Of a DNA stretch of 64,000 bases, positions 54,961-62,971 are shown one piece after another. This stretch comes from Bacillus thuringiensis. GTDB taxonomy: Bacteria > Bacillota > Bacilli > Bacillales > Bacillaceae_G. Within the stretch, counting starts at the first letter, position 1. Every line of letters starts with the position of its first letter. Location of the stretch: positions 2,416,501-2,480,500 of the forward strand of contig NZ_CP012099.1 of NCBI RefSeq assembly GCF_001182785.1, written 5' to 3'. The position numbers and the translations under genes were made by a program. Below the pieces are notes generated by a model. The model was not told where the DNA came from. It saw only the letters and a program-made list of their open reading frames with translations, and made no database searches.

Positions 54961-55934
54961 TAAGGTTGTTTATACGTGATCATATACCACTTATTTGCTT
55001 TACCATAATTCAACTACTAGCTATATTTCTCGTATATTGGTTTGATGGGCATAATCATATTACAACGGCGTTATATGCAATGTTTCTAGGTGTTTTCTTT
55101 ATGGGAAGTTATTTAGTGTTTCGTTATTTTACACATCGTTCTTTTTATGAGCGCCTAGCAAACCCGATGCAATCTTTGGATGAATCTGTTCAAAAATCTG
55201 ATTTTGCAGCTGTATCGGCTGCTCTTCAAGAACTACTTGAGGTGCAATATAGACATTATCAAAATCAGCTGCAAATGCAAGAGAGAAAAAATAATGACCA
55301 TTTAACCTTTATGAATCAGTGGATCCATCAAATGAAAACACCTTTATCTGTAATAGAATTAATTACACAGGATGAAGTAGATTCACGTTTTGAAAGTATA
55401 AATGAGGAAACTGATCGATTAAAAAAGGGATTAGAAATGGCTCTGTATGTCGCACGTTTAGAAGCGTTTACACAAGACTTTTATGTAGAAAGGGTACAAC
55501 TACATAAAATAGTGAATGATTCGGTACATGAACATAAACGATTCTTTATACGAAATTTTGTATATCCAGAGCTTGAAATTGATAAGGACATTACTGTAGA
55601 AAGTGATGTGAAATGGTTACAATTTTTAATCGGACAAATACTATCGAATGCGATTAAGTATTCATCAGGTAGTAGAGAAAAGATTAAAATGAAAGCTTGT
55701 AAGGAAGGTAATACCGTTATACTTGAAATTGCTGATAATGGCGTAGGTATACCAAAACAAGATTTACCAAGAGTATTCAAACCTTTCTTTACAGGAGAAA
55801 ACGGTAGAGATTTTAAAGAATCAACAGGAATGGGGCTATACCTTGTATATGAAATTACAAAACAATTAGGACATAGTGTGGAAATCCATTCAGAAGTTGG
55901 TAAAGGTACGGTAGTACGAATAATATTTTTTTAA
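54957..55934 (+). CDS. BceS-like intramembrane-sensing histidine kinase
   Basis: 325 residues. Two transmembrane helices at the N-terminus with almost no loop between them (about 12-28 and 36-56), the mark of intramembrane-sensing kinases, which read flux through a BceAB transporter rather than binding a drug. Phospho-acceptor H124 in QWIHQMKTPLSVIEL; ATPase boxes ILSNAIKYSSG, EIADNGVGIP and STGMGLYLVYE. No transporter gene follows; a BceAB-type pair lies 6 kb downstream. Confidence 0.9.
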   Translation: MIRLFIRDHIPLICFTIIQLLAIFLVYWFDGHNHITTALYAMFLGVFFMGSYLVFRYFTHRSFYERLANPMQSLDESVQKSDFAAVSAALQELLEVQYRHYQNQLQMQERKNNDHLTFMNQWIHQMKTPLSVIELITQDEVDSRFESINEETDRLKKGLEMALYVARLEAFTQDFYVERVQLHKIVNDSVHEHKRFFIRNFVYPELEIDKDITVESDVKWLQFLIGQILSNAIKYSSGSREKIKMKACKEGNTVILEIADNGVGIPKQDLPRVFKPFFTGENGRDFKESTGMGLYLVYEITKQLGHSVEIHSEVGKGTVVRIIFF

Positions 55935-55947
55935 TGTGTAAAAAAGT

Positions 55948-55994
55948 AAACAAGGCTAAAGAACTTTGGAGATAAGTTTTTTAGCCTTGTTTTG
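55948..55994 (+). terminator. Rho-independent terminator
   Basis: AAACAAGGCTAAA and TTAGCCTTGTTT around a longer loop, ending in Ts; closes the two-component operon. Confidence 0.75.
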
Positions 55995-56064
55995 TACCCT
56001 TGATAACATCGGAGAATGAAATGTTATATAGATAAGAGAGACAAAACGAACCCGATAAGAATAA

Positions 56065-56082
56065 ATGTAAGACTACTTACAT
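56065..56082. promoter_or_regulatory. Inverted repeat before the LysR gene
   Basis: ATGTAAG-N4-CTTACAT, a perfect 7-bp dyad with the T-N11-A shape of LysR sites, 61 bp before the LysR start. Probable autoregulatory operator. Confidence 0.5.
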
Positions 56083-56143
56083 GAACCATTTTTAATAATA
56101 AAAATAGAATCTTATAGAAGTTGCGAATGATAGGAGGATTGAA

Positions 56144-57043
56144 ATGGATATTCGTAAAATGAGATATTTCATAACAGTGGCAGAAGAATTAAACTTTAGT
56201 CGTGCAGCAGAGCGTCTTATGATGGCACAACCTCCTTTAAGTCAAGAAATTCGAAAATTGGAAGAAGAATTAGGAGTTCAACTTTTTCACCGGACAAAAA
56301 GAATGGTTGAACTTACCGAGGCGGGGAAAATCTTTTTAGAAGGTGCTAGGCAAACATTACTTCAAGTAGATAGAACTATTAAAGAAACACAGCTTGCAGA
56401 TGAAGGGAAAATCGGGCATTTAATCATTGGTTTTGTCGATTCTACAGAAACAGTTATAGACATATTAAACATATTTCGAGAACGGTTTCCAAAAATTCAG
56501 CTCATATTACGTGAGATGACAACAGACCAGCAAATAAAAGCGCTTTACGAAAAACAAATTCATATTGGATTTATTCGTTCGGAGCAAAATAATGAAATAT
56601 TATCTTCTGAAGTTTGTTCTGAAGAGTGTTTAAAGCTGGTTTTGTATGAAAATCACCCTTTCGTTTCGTTACCTAATATTTCAATCAAATCATTAGTGGA
56701 TGAACCATTTATTTTATTTCCTCGTCATTTCGGTACAAATTTTTATGATTTAATTATTAGTTACTTTTGGGAACATAAAGTAAGTTTAAATATTGTTCAA
56801 GAGGCAGTTCAAATGCAAACAATTGTAAACTTAGTTGCAGCCGGAATAGGGATTTCAGTCGTTCCATCATCGGTGGAAAGCTATAAAAAATCAGGAGTCA
56901 TGTATAAAGATATTCAAGAAAATACACCAAAAATAAATTTATATGCTGGATGGAGGAAGGATGAAAAGTCTGTCGTGTTAGAGAACTTTTTAACAGCTGT
57001 TAGAGAAGTTTATACGACTTCACAATGTGAACTTAACAGATAA
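56144..57043 (+). CDS. LysR family transcriptional regulator
   Basis: 299 residues: winged helix at the N-terminus (MRYFITVAEELNFSRAAERLMMAQPPLSQEIRKLEE shortened: FSRAAERLMMAQPPLSQEI, LGVQLFHRT) and a two-lobe substrate-binding domain (LIIGFVDSTETVIDIL, AAGIGISVVPSSVE). AGGAGG supports the start. Convergent with the aldo/keto reductase gene; it may control that gene or itself. Confidence 0.92.
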   Translation: MDIRKMRYFITVAEELNFSRAAERLMMAQPPLSQEIRKLEEELGVQLFHRTKRMVELTEAGKIFLEGARQTLLQVDRTIKETQLADEGKIGHLIIGFVDSTETVIDILNIFRERFPKIQLILREMTTDQQIKALYEKQIHIGFIRSEQNNEILSSEVCSEECLKLVLYENHPFVSLPNISIKSLVDEPFILFPRHFGTNFYDLIISYFWEHKVSLNIVQEAVQMQTIVNLVAAGIGISVVPSSVESYKKSGVMYKDIQENTPKINLYAGWRKDEKSVVLENFLTAVREVYTTSQCELNR

Positions 57044-57044
57044 A

Positions 57045-57067
57045 AGCCCATCTTGATAGGATGGGCT
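57045..57067 (-). terminator. Terminator of the aldo/keto reductase gene
   Basis: AGCCCATC and GATGGGCT stem around a short loop; the T run lies on the minus-strand side, so it serves the reductase gene more than the LysR gene. Confidence 0.6.
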
Positions 57068-57117
57068 GTGGGAAGTTGGTAAGGGGTGTTTATTTATAGG
57101 TAAAACTCACTCATGGT

Positions 57118-58107
57118 TCAACCTGTTTTGCTAGAATCATACTCAGCGAAACCTTTTAATACACGATCAATCTGATCCATAATTTCAGGTTGCAATGTAA
57201 TACTAGAAGCAATTACGTTTTCTCTTACTTGTTCCGGATTTGAAGCACCAATAATTGCAGAAGAAACAGCTGGATTTTGTAACACCCAAGCAATTGCGAG
57301 TTGAGATAGGGTAAGGTTAATTTCTTGTGCGATGGGGTTAAGTTTCTGGATAGAAGTAAGCACATCATCACTCATCCAACGTTGCACGAGTTTGTCAAAA
57401 AACGGTTTTCCAGCATCAGAGTTAGCACGCGATTGATTCGGTAATGGTTTACCAGGTTGATATTTTCCAGTGAGAATGCCTTGTGCGAGTGGGGACCATA
57501 CGATTTGGCCAAGTCCCTCACGTTGACATGTTGGAATTACATCAGTTTCAATAACTCGCCATAACATTGAATATTGAGGTTGGCTAGCGATAAGTGGAAT
57601 GTTTAATTCCTTAGCAAGTGCTGCACCACGGGTAATTTGTTCTGATGTCCACTCACTTACGCCTAAATAAAGGACTTTACCTTGTCTTACAAGATCTGAG
57701 AAAGCTAACATCGTTTCCTCAAGAGGAGTTGTTTTATCAAATCTATGTGCATAATAGACATCGATATAGTCTGTCTGTAATCTTTTTAACGATGCATTAC
57801 AATTTTCTATAATATGTTTTCTTGATAATCCACGATCATTTTTTCCAGGGCCGGTCGGATGGCATACTTTTGTACATAGTTCTATACTTTCTCGGCGTAT
57901 ATCTTTCAAAGATTGGCCAAGTACTTCTTCGGCTATCGTATCTGAATAAACATCAGCAGTATCAAACGTTGTAATTCCGACATCTAGAGCGGTTTTCACA
58001 CAATCATTTGCAGTAATCTCATCCACTTTTCCACCATGGTTTATCCAGTTCCCGTATGCAATCTTGCTTACTGTTAATCCACTGTTTCCTAGTTTACTAA
58101 ATCCCAT
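57118..58107 (-). CDS. Aldo/keto reductase
   Basis: 329 residues of the AKR barrel with D49 and Y54 in FDTADVYS, K80 in CTKVCHP and the His in YYAHRFD, plus the NADP-binding C-terminal IIGASNPEQVREN. It should reduce carbonyl compounds with NADPH. AAGGGGGG supports the start. Resembles the YghZ/beta-subunit-like AKR group. Confidence 0.92.
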   Translation of the reverse strand: MGFSKLGNSGLTVSKIAYGNWINHGGKVDEITANDCVKTALDVGITTFDTADVYSDTIAEEVLGQSLKDIRRESIELCTKVCHPTGPGKNDRGLSRKHIIENCNASLKRLQTDYIDVYYAHRFDKTTPLEETMLAFSDLVRQGKVLYLGVSEWTSEQITRGAALAKELNIPLIASQPQYSMLWRVIETDVIPTCQREGLGQIVWSPLAQGILTGKYQPGKPLPNQSRANSDAGKPFFDKLVQRWMSDDVLTSIQKLNPIAQEINLTLSQLAIAWVLQNPAVSSAIIGASNPEQVRENVIASSITLQPEIMDQIDRVLKGFAEYDSSKTG

Positions 58108-58350
58108 TGTAGAACCCCCCTTAAAAATGATACCTTTATTATAAGAACTGAAATTTAGTATGTATAATATATGATTTATGATGAATGTATATAAAAATTA
58201 TATAAGAGGGGATGCTTACAATTTTATTGCTAGGGAAAGCTAAAGCAAATAGTACAACAAATGTGTTTGATGCTTGTTCGATATGAAGTGAAGAAATAAT
58301 AAATAGACTTTAAAAGAAAGCAATCTTTTTAGCAGCACAAATAATTGCAT
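58108..58350. other. Gap before the ABC-F control region
   Basis: No convincing gene. A 24-codon ORF starts at the ATG near 58212 but its GAGGGG touches the start codon, so it is not called. Confidence 0.4.
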
Positions 58351-58379
58351 TTACTCATACAGTACTATTATGGTACAAT
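58351..58379 (+). promoter_or_regulatory. Sigma-A promoter of the ABC-F leader
   Basis: TTACTC (58351-58356), 17-bp spacer, TACAAT (58374-58379). It would start a 240-base leader before the ABC-F gene. Confidence 0.6.
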
Positions 58380-58402
58380 ATGGTTACTAATGACGGAAAG
58401 GA

Positions 58403-58594
58403 ATGATGGGTGGACGATGATTAACTAATCTTATTTTTAAATGTTGAAATGAAATAAATTTCAATTTATAAAAATTAGGATTAGTCTGCCCAATTCCAAA
58501 CAACGGTATTGCTATTTGATTTGCGTAATAGCTTATTTGGGTATAAATAATGTAATGACTAATCCTGCCAAAATTACTTTGGGAGGATTTTTTT
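58403..58594 (+). promoter_or_regulatory. Ribosome-mediated transcription attenuator for the ABC-F gene
   Basis: Four pairing regions are seen. Region 1 (58424-58438) can pair with region 2 (58471-58485). Region 2 (AGGATTAGTC, 58477-58486) is an exact complement of region 3 (GACTAATCCT, 58557-58566). Region 3 with region 4 (GGGAGGATT) forms a terminator followed by seven Ts (58561-58594). A tiny ORF, ATG ATT AAC TAA (58417-58428, product MIN), ends inside region 1; another tiny ORF (58406-58420, MGGR) overlaps it. A ribosome stalled by a drug there would free region 2 to pair with region 3 and let transcription pass. Confidence 0.8.
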
Positions 58595-58623
58595 GTTCTC
58601 CTTTAATGAAAGGGATCGGTAAT

Positions 58624-60252
58624 ATGAAAGGAATTTTAAAATTAAATGATGTTTATGTTGAAATAAAGGAAAATACTTTGTTAGAAAAAATGAATGTAGC
58701 AGTGAAACAAGGGGATGTTATCGGATTAATTGGTAAAAATGGTGCTGGTAAATCAACGTTACTTCAATTAATAAATGGAAAGATTGAACCTTCAAAAGGG
58801 ATTGTTGAATGGCAACAAATGAATATGACAACCGCATATGTTGAGCAAGAAATAGAATCTTTTATTAGTAATGATGTGATTTCGCAAGAAGCAGAACTTC
58901 TTGCGAAATGGGGCGTGCCAACGAACGATTTTCATACTTTAAGTGGTGGTGAAAAGCTGAAAATTCGATTAGCAAAAGGATTTGCCGAAAATCCTAATGT
59001 TTTAATATTAGACGAACCGACAAATCATTTAGATGAGATCAGTACGGGATTTCTCATTAAACAAATAAAAAAGATGAAAGGTACTGTTATCGTTGTATCG
59101 CATGACAGATATTTTTTAGATGTTGTCGCAACCAAAATATGGTCAATTGAGGACAAAAAAATAATTGAACATAGTGGTAATTATACGAGCTACATGAAAG
59201 CACGTGAGCAAAGAAGGAAGTCGCAGCAGCGTGAATATGAAAAGCAGCAAAAAAAGATAGAACAAGTAGAAACACATATAAAAGAATTGAGTTCATGGTC
59301 ACAAAAGGCACACGCGCAGTCTACAAAACAAGAAGGTGTGAAAGAATTCTATCGTGTAAAAGCGAAGCGAATGGATGCGCAAGTGAAGTCAAAACGAAAA
59401 CGACTCGAAAAAGAGCTGGAGAAAACGAAAGTAGAACGTGTGAAAGAAGAGTATTCAGTTGAGTTTTCTATTCAAGCGAACAAAAAAGTAGGAAAACGCT
59501 TTTTAGAAGTAAAGCAATTAAAAAAAGACTTTTATGGGAAAGTATTATTTGAAAACGTTAATTTTACAATTCAGCACGGTGAGAAAGTTGCGATTGTTGG
59601 ACCAAACGGTAGTGGGAAAACAACACTACTGAAGATGATTATGGGAACGGAAACTGCTGAAGGAGAAATATGGATTTCACCATCTGCAAACATCGGCTAT
59701 TTAACACAAGAAGTTTTTGATTTACCGCTTGATAAAACACCAGAAAATTTATTTTTTAAAGAGACGTTTGAAGAAAGAGGAAAAGTCCAAAATTTAATGA
59801 AACATTTAGGGTTCCAAGATTCTCAATGGAAAGAGCCGATTGAGCATATGAGTATGGGAGAAAGAGTAAAATGTAAGCTAATGGCTTATATTTTAGATGA
59901 AAAAGATGTACTCATTTTAGACGAACCGACGAATCACCTAGATCTACCTTCACGTGAACAACTTGAAAATACATTAGCTGAGTATAACGGAACATTAGTA
60001 ATTGTTTCTCACGATCGATATTTTCTAGAGAAAACTACTAACACAAAACTCGTGTTTTCAAACAATACGATACAAAAGCAGCTAGAAGAGCCTACTAAAA
60101 CAAGAGATAATATTGAAGAGCTACGTTTAACGTTAGAAACAGAGAGACAAGAAGTATTAGGGAAATTAAGCTTTTTAACTTCTAACGACAAGGAATATAA
60201 AGAACTTGATGAACGATTTATAGAACTTACGAAGCAGATAAAGGCGCTATAG
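58624..60252 (+). CDS. ABC-F family ribosome-protection ATPase (VmlR/Vga/Msr-like)
   Basis: 542 residues. Two ATPase domains with no membrane part: Walker A GKNGAGKST, signature LSGGE, Walker B LILDEPTNHLD; second GPNGSGKTT, altered signature MSMGERVKCKL, LILDEPTNHLD. The linker is long, charged and helical (about 200-290), as in antibiotic-resistance ABC-F proteins that reach the ribosomal exit-site side and displace lincosamide, pleuromutilin, streptogramin or macrolide drugs. A C-terminal helical tail is present. The attenuated leader supports drug-induced expression. The start at 58624 follows AAAGGGATC; the upstream in-frame ATG lies in the attenuator. Confidence 0.9.
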   Translation: MKGILKLNDVYVEIKENTLLEKMNVAVKQGDVIGLIGKNGAGKSTLLQLINGKIEPSKGIVEWQQMNMTTAYVEQEIESFISNDVISQEAELLAKWGVPTNDFHTLSGGEKLKIRLAKGFAENPNVLILDEPTNHLDEISTGFLIKQIKKMKGTVIVVSHDRYFLDVVATKIWSIEDKKIIEHSGNYTSYMKAREQRRKSQQREYEKQQKKIEQVETHIKELSSWSQKAHAQSTKQEGVKEFYRVKAKRMDAQVKSKRKRLEKELEKTKVERVKEEYSVEFSIQANKKVGKRFLEVKQLKKDFYGKVLFENVNFTIQHGEKVAIVGPNGSGKTTLLKMIMGTETAEGEIWISPSANIGYLTQEVFDLPLDKTPENLFFKETFEERGKVQNLMKHLGFQDSQWKEPIEHMSMGERVKCKLMAYILDEKDVLILDEPTNHLDLPSREQLENTLAEYNGTLVIVSHDRYFLEKTTNTKLVFSNNTIQKQLEEPTKTRDNIEELRLTLETERQEVLGKLSFLTSNDKEYKELDERFIELTKQIKAL

Positions 60253-60272
60253 CGTACGTAAGGGGGATTAGC

Positions 60273-60866
60273 ATGGGAGAAGAGAGTTTGACTAAGTTAT
60301 TTAGAATAGATTGTGGAGAAATATACTTGCAAGAGTTTATGGTCAAAGATGCAGAGAGTATTTATAAAATAGCAAATCAATCGGAAATAGGAAAGTTTTT
60401 ACCAGACTGGAAATCAACGAAAGAACAAAGGATGGATTGGATTGCAAATTATGAAATACCAGCAAACAAAGCATTTCTTGAGGCAGTGAAAACTACGAAT
60501 AACATAGATAATCATATGTTAAAGCTAGGAATATTTAAGGAAGCTACAAATGAATGCATTGGATGGTGTTGCACAGGAATGAAAGAAGAACTCCCTTCAC
60601 CAAACAGAGAGATAATGTATGCTATCTCAAATGAACATCAAAATCATGGCTATGCTACAAAAGCGACTAAAGGCTTAATTGACTATTTGTTTAAAGAAAC
60701 AAATTTAAACGTCCTCAACGCAATTGCTTTAATTAACAATGTACCATCAAATAAAGTTATTAAAAAATGCAGGTTTACTTATTTGAGTGAACAGAAGATA
60801 GAAAATCAAATATATAATCATTATGTATTGAGTAAATCTGAATGGATAAAAAATATTTCTCTGTAA
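60273..60866 (+). CDS. GNAT family N-acetyltransferase
   Basis: 197 residues, RimJ/RimL type: FMVKDAESIYKIANQ, ISNEHQNHGYATKATKGLIDYL for acetyl-CoA, and NNVPSNKVIKKCRF at the end. Acceptor unknown. AAGGGGGATT supports the start. Only 20 bases after the ABC-F gene, so probably on the same transcript. Confidence 0.85.
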   Translation: MGEESLTKLFRIDCGEIYLQEFMVKDAESIYKIANQSEIGKFLPDWKSTKEQRMDWIANYEIPANKAFLEAVKTTNNIDNHMLKLGIFKEATNECIGWCCTGMKEELPSPNREIMYAISNEHQNHGYATKATKGLIDYLFKETNLNVLNAIALINNVPSNKVIKKCRFTYLSEQKIENQIYNHYVLSKSEWIKNISL

Positions 60867-60887
60867 AAGGAATTAAAACGAAATCAT

Positions 60888-60922
60888 AAAAAAGCTTAGA
60901 GCTAAAATTCTAAGCTTTTTTA
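60888..60922 (+). terminator. Rho-independent terminator
   Basis: AAAAAGCTTAGA and TCTAAGCTTTTT around a short loop, ending in Ts; closes the ABC-F/GNAT unit. Confidence 0.8.
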
Positions 60923-60929
60923 TATTTAT

Positions 60930-60983
60930 TTTATCCCGCATTACCGGGCAGTAAAACCCCCACTGATTAAAGTTTCACTTTAT
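60930..60983 (+). repeat. Mini-bcr1 repeat (internally deleted)
   Basis: 54 bp with both TTTAT ends. It joins the left block of bcr1 (CCCGCATTACCGGGCAGTAA) to the right block (AACCCCCACTGATTAAAG). The join lies at ACCCCCAC, which occurs twice in the full copy at 8206, so about 100 bp were lost between direct repeats. Confidence 0.85.
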
Positions 60984-61021
60984 ACCTGCTAACATATGAA
61001 AGGTACAATTGTAATGACTTC

Positions 61022-61282
61022 TTGAAGGAATTGCTTTTCAACAAAATAGGGAAATCAAGCTGTACAGGGGATATCCAGTTGAAAATCATTTATGAAAAGG
61101 TAATTGGAAGATTTTGTCGAATTTATGTATCAATGATAATACAAATTTCTTACTCAAATCATTCTACAGATGAATTACTTGAAAAATGGAAGGGAAAAGA
61201 ACAGAACAGTGGGCGGTATAAAGAAGCATTTAGTCTTAGTCAACAAAAATTGCTGGTAAGTCTATTAAAGAGTTACATATAA
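61022..61282 (+). CDS. Doubtful small ORF
   Basis: 86 codons from a TTG without a clear ribosome site. The second half (DELLEKWKGKEQNSGRYKEAF) looks protein-like, the first half does not. It could be the 3' remnant of a gene altered by the bcr1 event just upstream. No family recognised. Confidence 0.25.
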   Translation: MKELLFNKIGKSSCTGDIQLKIIYEKVIGRFCRIYVSMIIQISYSNHSTDELLEKWKGKEQNSGRYKEAFSLSQQKLLVSLLKSYI

Positions 61283-61375
61283 AACTTACGGTTGAGTGCT
61301 AGTAGATTAAATCTTTAAGCCAGGAATTAGTTTAAATGAGGGAGGGGAACACGTATTATAATTTGGTTTCGTCAC

Positions 61376-61885
61376 TTGCCACAAATAAGTATGGATTTTT
61401 CAGAATGGACTCCTTTTATACAGAATAATTGGTACCGAAAACATTATATGAAGTTTGTATATTTACTTCAGATAATCATTTTTATAATACCTTATTTTTT
61501 TGAAACAGGTTTCACTCATATTAATATATTTTATCTTATCATAATAGGTACCTTAGTCTTCATCATTCACGAATGTCTACACATTTTAGTAATAAGTAAA
61601 CAAGGGGATATTAGCTTAACGTTTAGTAAAAGATTTTTTTGGTTAAATACAAATGCAGTCTTATCCAAAACGAGATTTTGGGTCTTTATGAGCTTGCCTA
61701 TTATTGTATTATCAGTAGTTCCTGCCATGATGTCGTTCTTTGTATCAGGAAATATTAAATCAATTTTATTATTTATATGTTGGATAAACGCATTCATTTC
61801 CGCCTCAGATATTTACAATTCGTTTTTGATTGCAATGAAACCGAAGCACTCATTTTTTTGCAGAGGCTATTATAAAGTGAAATAG
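61376..61885 (+). CDS. DUF3267-like putative zinc metalloprotease, membrane
   Basis: 169 residues with four hydrophobic helices. HECLH lies in the second, within FIIHECLHILVIS, the zincin-like motif of DUF3267 proteins. Integral membrane; substrate unknown. The best ribosome site (GGGAGGGGAA, 61340-61349) points to a start near 61355, but the codon there is ATT; the called TTG 61376 has weak support. If ATT is used the protein gains seven residues. Confidence 0.7.
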   Translation: MPQISMDFSEWTPFIQNNWYRKHYMKFVYLLQIIIFIIPYFFETGFTHINIFYLIIIGTLVFIIHECLHILVISKQGDISLTFSKRFFWLNTNAVLSKTRFWVFMSLPIIVLSVVPAMMSFFVSGNIKSILLFICWINAFISASDIYNSFLIAMKPKHSFFCRGYYKVK

Positions 61886-61950
61886 TATTTAATGGGTAAC
61901 TCAAATATGCTTCAACTACATACAACAGTTAAAATATAATATTTGAAAGT

Positions 61951-61980
61951 AAAAAGACCGATAAAAAAATCGGTCTTTTC
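61951..61980 (+). terminator. Rho-independent terminator
   Basis: AAAAGACCGAT and ATCGGTCTTTT around a run of As, ending in Ts. Confidence 0.8.
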
Positions 61981-62100
61981 TTATTAATAAAATAAAGATT
62001 AGAAAATAGCATTGTAATTCAAACCAATATGCAAATATTATAAGATAGATATGCTTTGTTATAGATTGAAAATAGGTTTGTTATCAGTTTTTTTAGAAAT

Positions 62101-62116
62101 CTTACAAGCGTGTAAG
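62101..62116. promoter_or_regulatory. BceR-like binding box
   Basis: CTTACA-AGCG-TGTAAG, a perfect dyad matching the TNACA-N4-TGTAA consensus of BceR-type regulators, 85 bp before the transporter ATPase gene. Confidence 0.7.
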
Positions 62117-62200
62117 ATAAATGAAAGATGAATCAATATGAGCTATAAGACAATTCATTTACACTCTATAGTGAGCGGTGGAAATGAAGGGAGAATATAA

Positions 62201-62971
62201 ATGGAAATTTTACAGGCAAAAAGTATTAGTAAAGTATATAAAGGGAAAGTACCTTATAAAGCATTAGTAGATATTGATTTATCAATTCAAGAAGGTGAAT
62301 TTGTAGGAATTATGGGCCCGTCAGGTAGTGGGAAAACAACGTTATTAAATATGGTATCTACTATTGATTCTCCATCATCAGGAGAAATATTTATTAATGG
62401 CACAAATCCTTTTCAATTATCATCAGAAGAATTAGCATTATTCCGTAGAAAACAATTAGGATTTGTATTTCAATCATTTAATCTTCTTAGCACACTTACT
62501 GTAAAAGAAAACATCGTATTGCCGATGACTTTAGATGGTGTTTCCGTCCAAGAAATGAATAAACGAGTGGAAGAGATTGCAGAGAAGTTAAACATTACTG
62601 ATATATTGAGTAAAAGAACGTTTGAAATATCAGGGGGGCAAGCTCAAAGAACAGCAATCGCTCGTGCGATCGTTCATAAGCCGCAATTATTACTTGCAGA
62701 TGAACCAACAGGGAACTTGGACTCTAAATCTTCAAATGATGTAATGGAGATGCTTGATACTCTAAATAAAGAAGAAAAAGCAACGATGATGTTAGTTACA
62801 CATGATCCGTATGCAGCGAGCTTTTGCAGCAGAGTAATTTTCATTAAAGATGGTCAACTATATAATGAAATTTATTGTGGTGAAAGCAGGCAAGCATTTT
62901 ATCAAAAAATTATGGATGTCCTTTCTTTGTTAGGAGGGAAAAGGCATGACTTTTCGTCAGTTCGCATTTAA
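62201..62971 (+). CDS. BceA-like ABC transporter ATPase
   Basis: 256 residues of the MacB/LolD-type ATPase family: Walker A GPSGSGKTT, Q loop FVFQSFNLL, signature ISGGQAQRTAIARA, Walker B LLLADEPTGNLD, switch His in THDP. With the FtsX-type permease it forms a BceAB-like module for removing peptide antibiotics (for example bacitracin) from their lipid targets. AAGGGAGAA supports the start. It overlaps the permease gene by 26 bases. Confidence 0.92.
   Translation: MEILQAKSISKVYKGKVPYKALVDIDLSIQEGEFVGIMGPSGSGKTTLLNMVSTIDSPSSGEIFINGTNPFQLSSEELALFRRKQLGFVFQSFNLLSTLTVKENIVLPMTLDGVSVQEMNKRVEEIAEKLNITDILSKRTFEISGGQAQRTAIARAIVHKPQLLLADEPTGNLDSKSSNDVMEMLDTLNKEEKATMMLVTHDPYAASFCSRVIFIKDGQLYNEIYCGESRQAFYQKIMDVLSLLGGKRHDFSSVRI

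Larger units (their letters stand above)
61886..62200. other. Intergenic region before the BceAB-type genes
   Basis: Holds a terminator (61951-61980) and the BceR-like box (62101-62116). No ORF. Confidence 0.5.

Noticed and set aside
58212..58286. 24-codon ORF before the ABC-F promoter
   Set aside because: The purine-rich motif touches the start codon and there is no sign of conservation.
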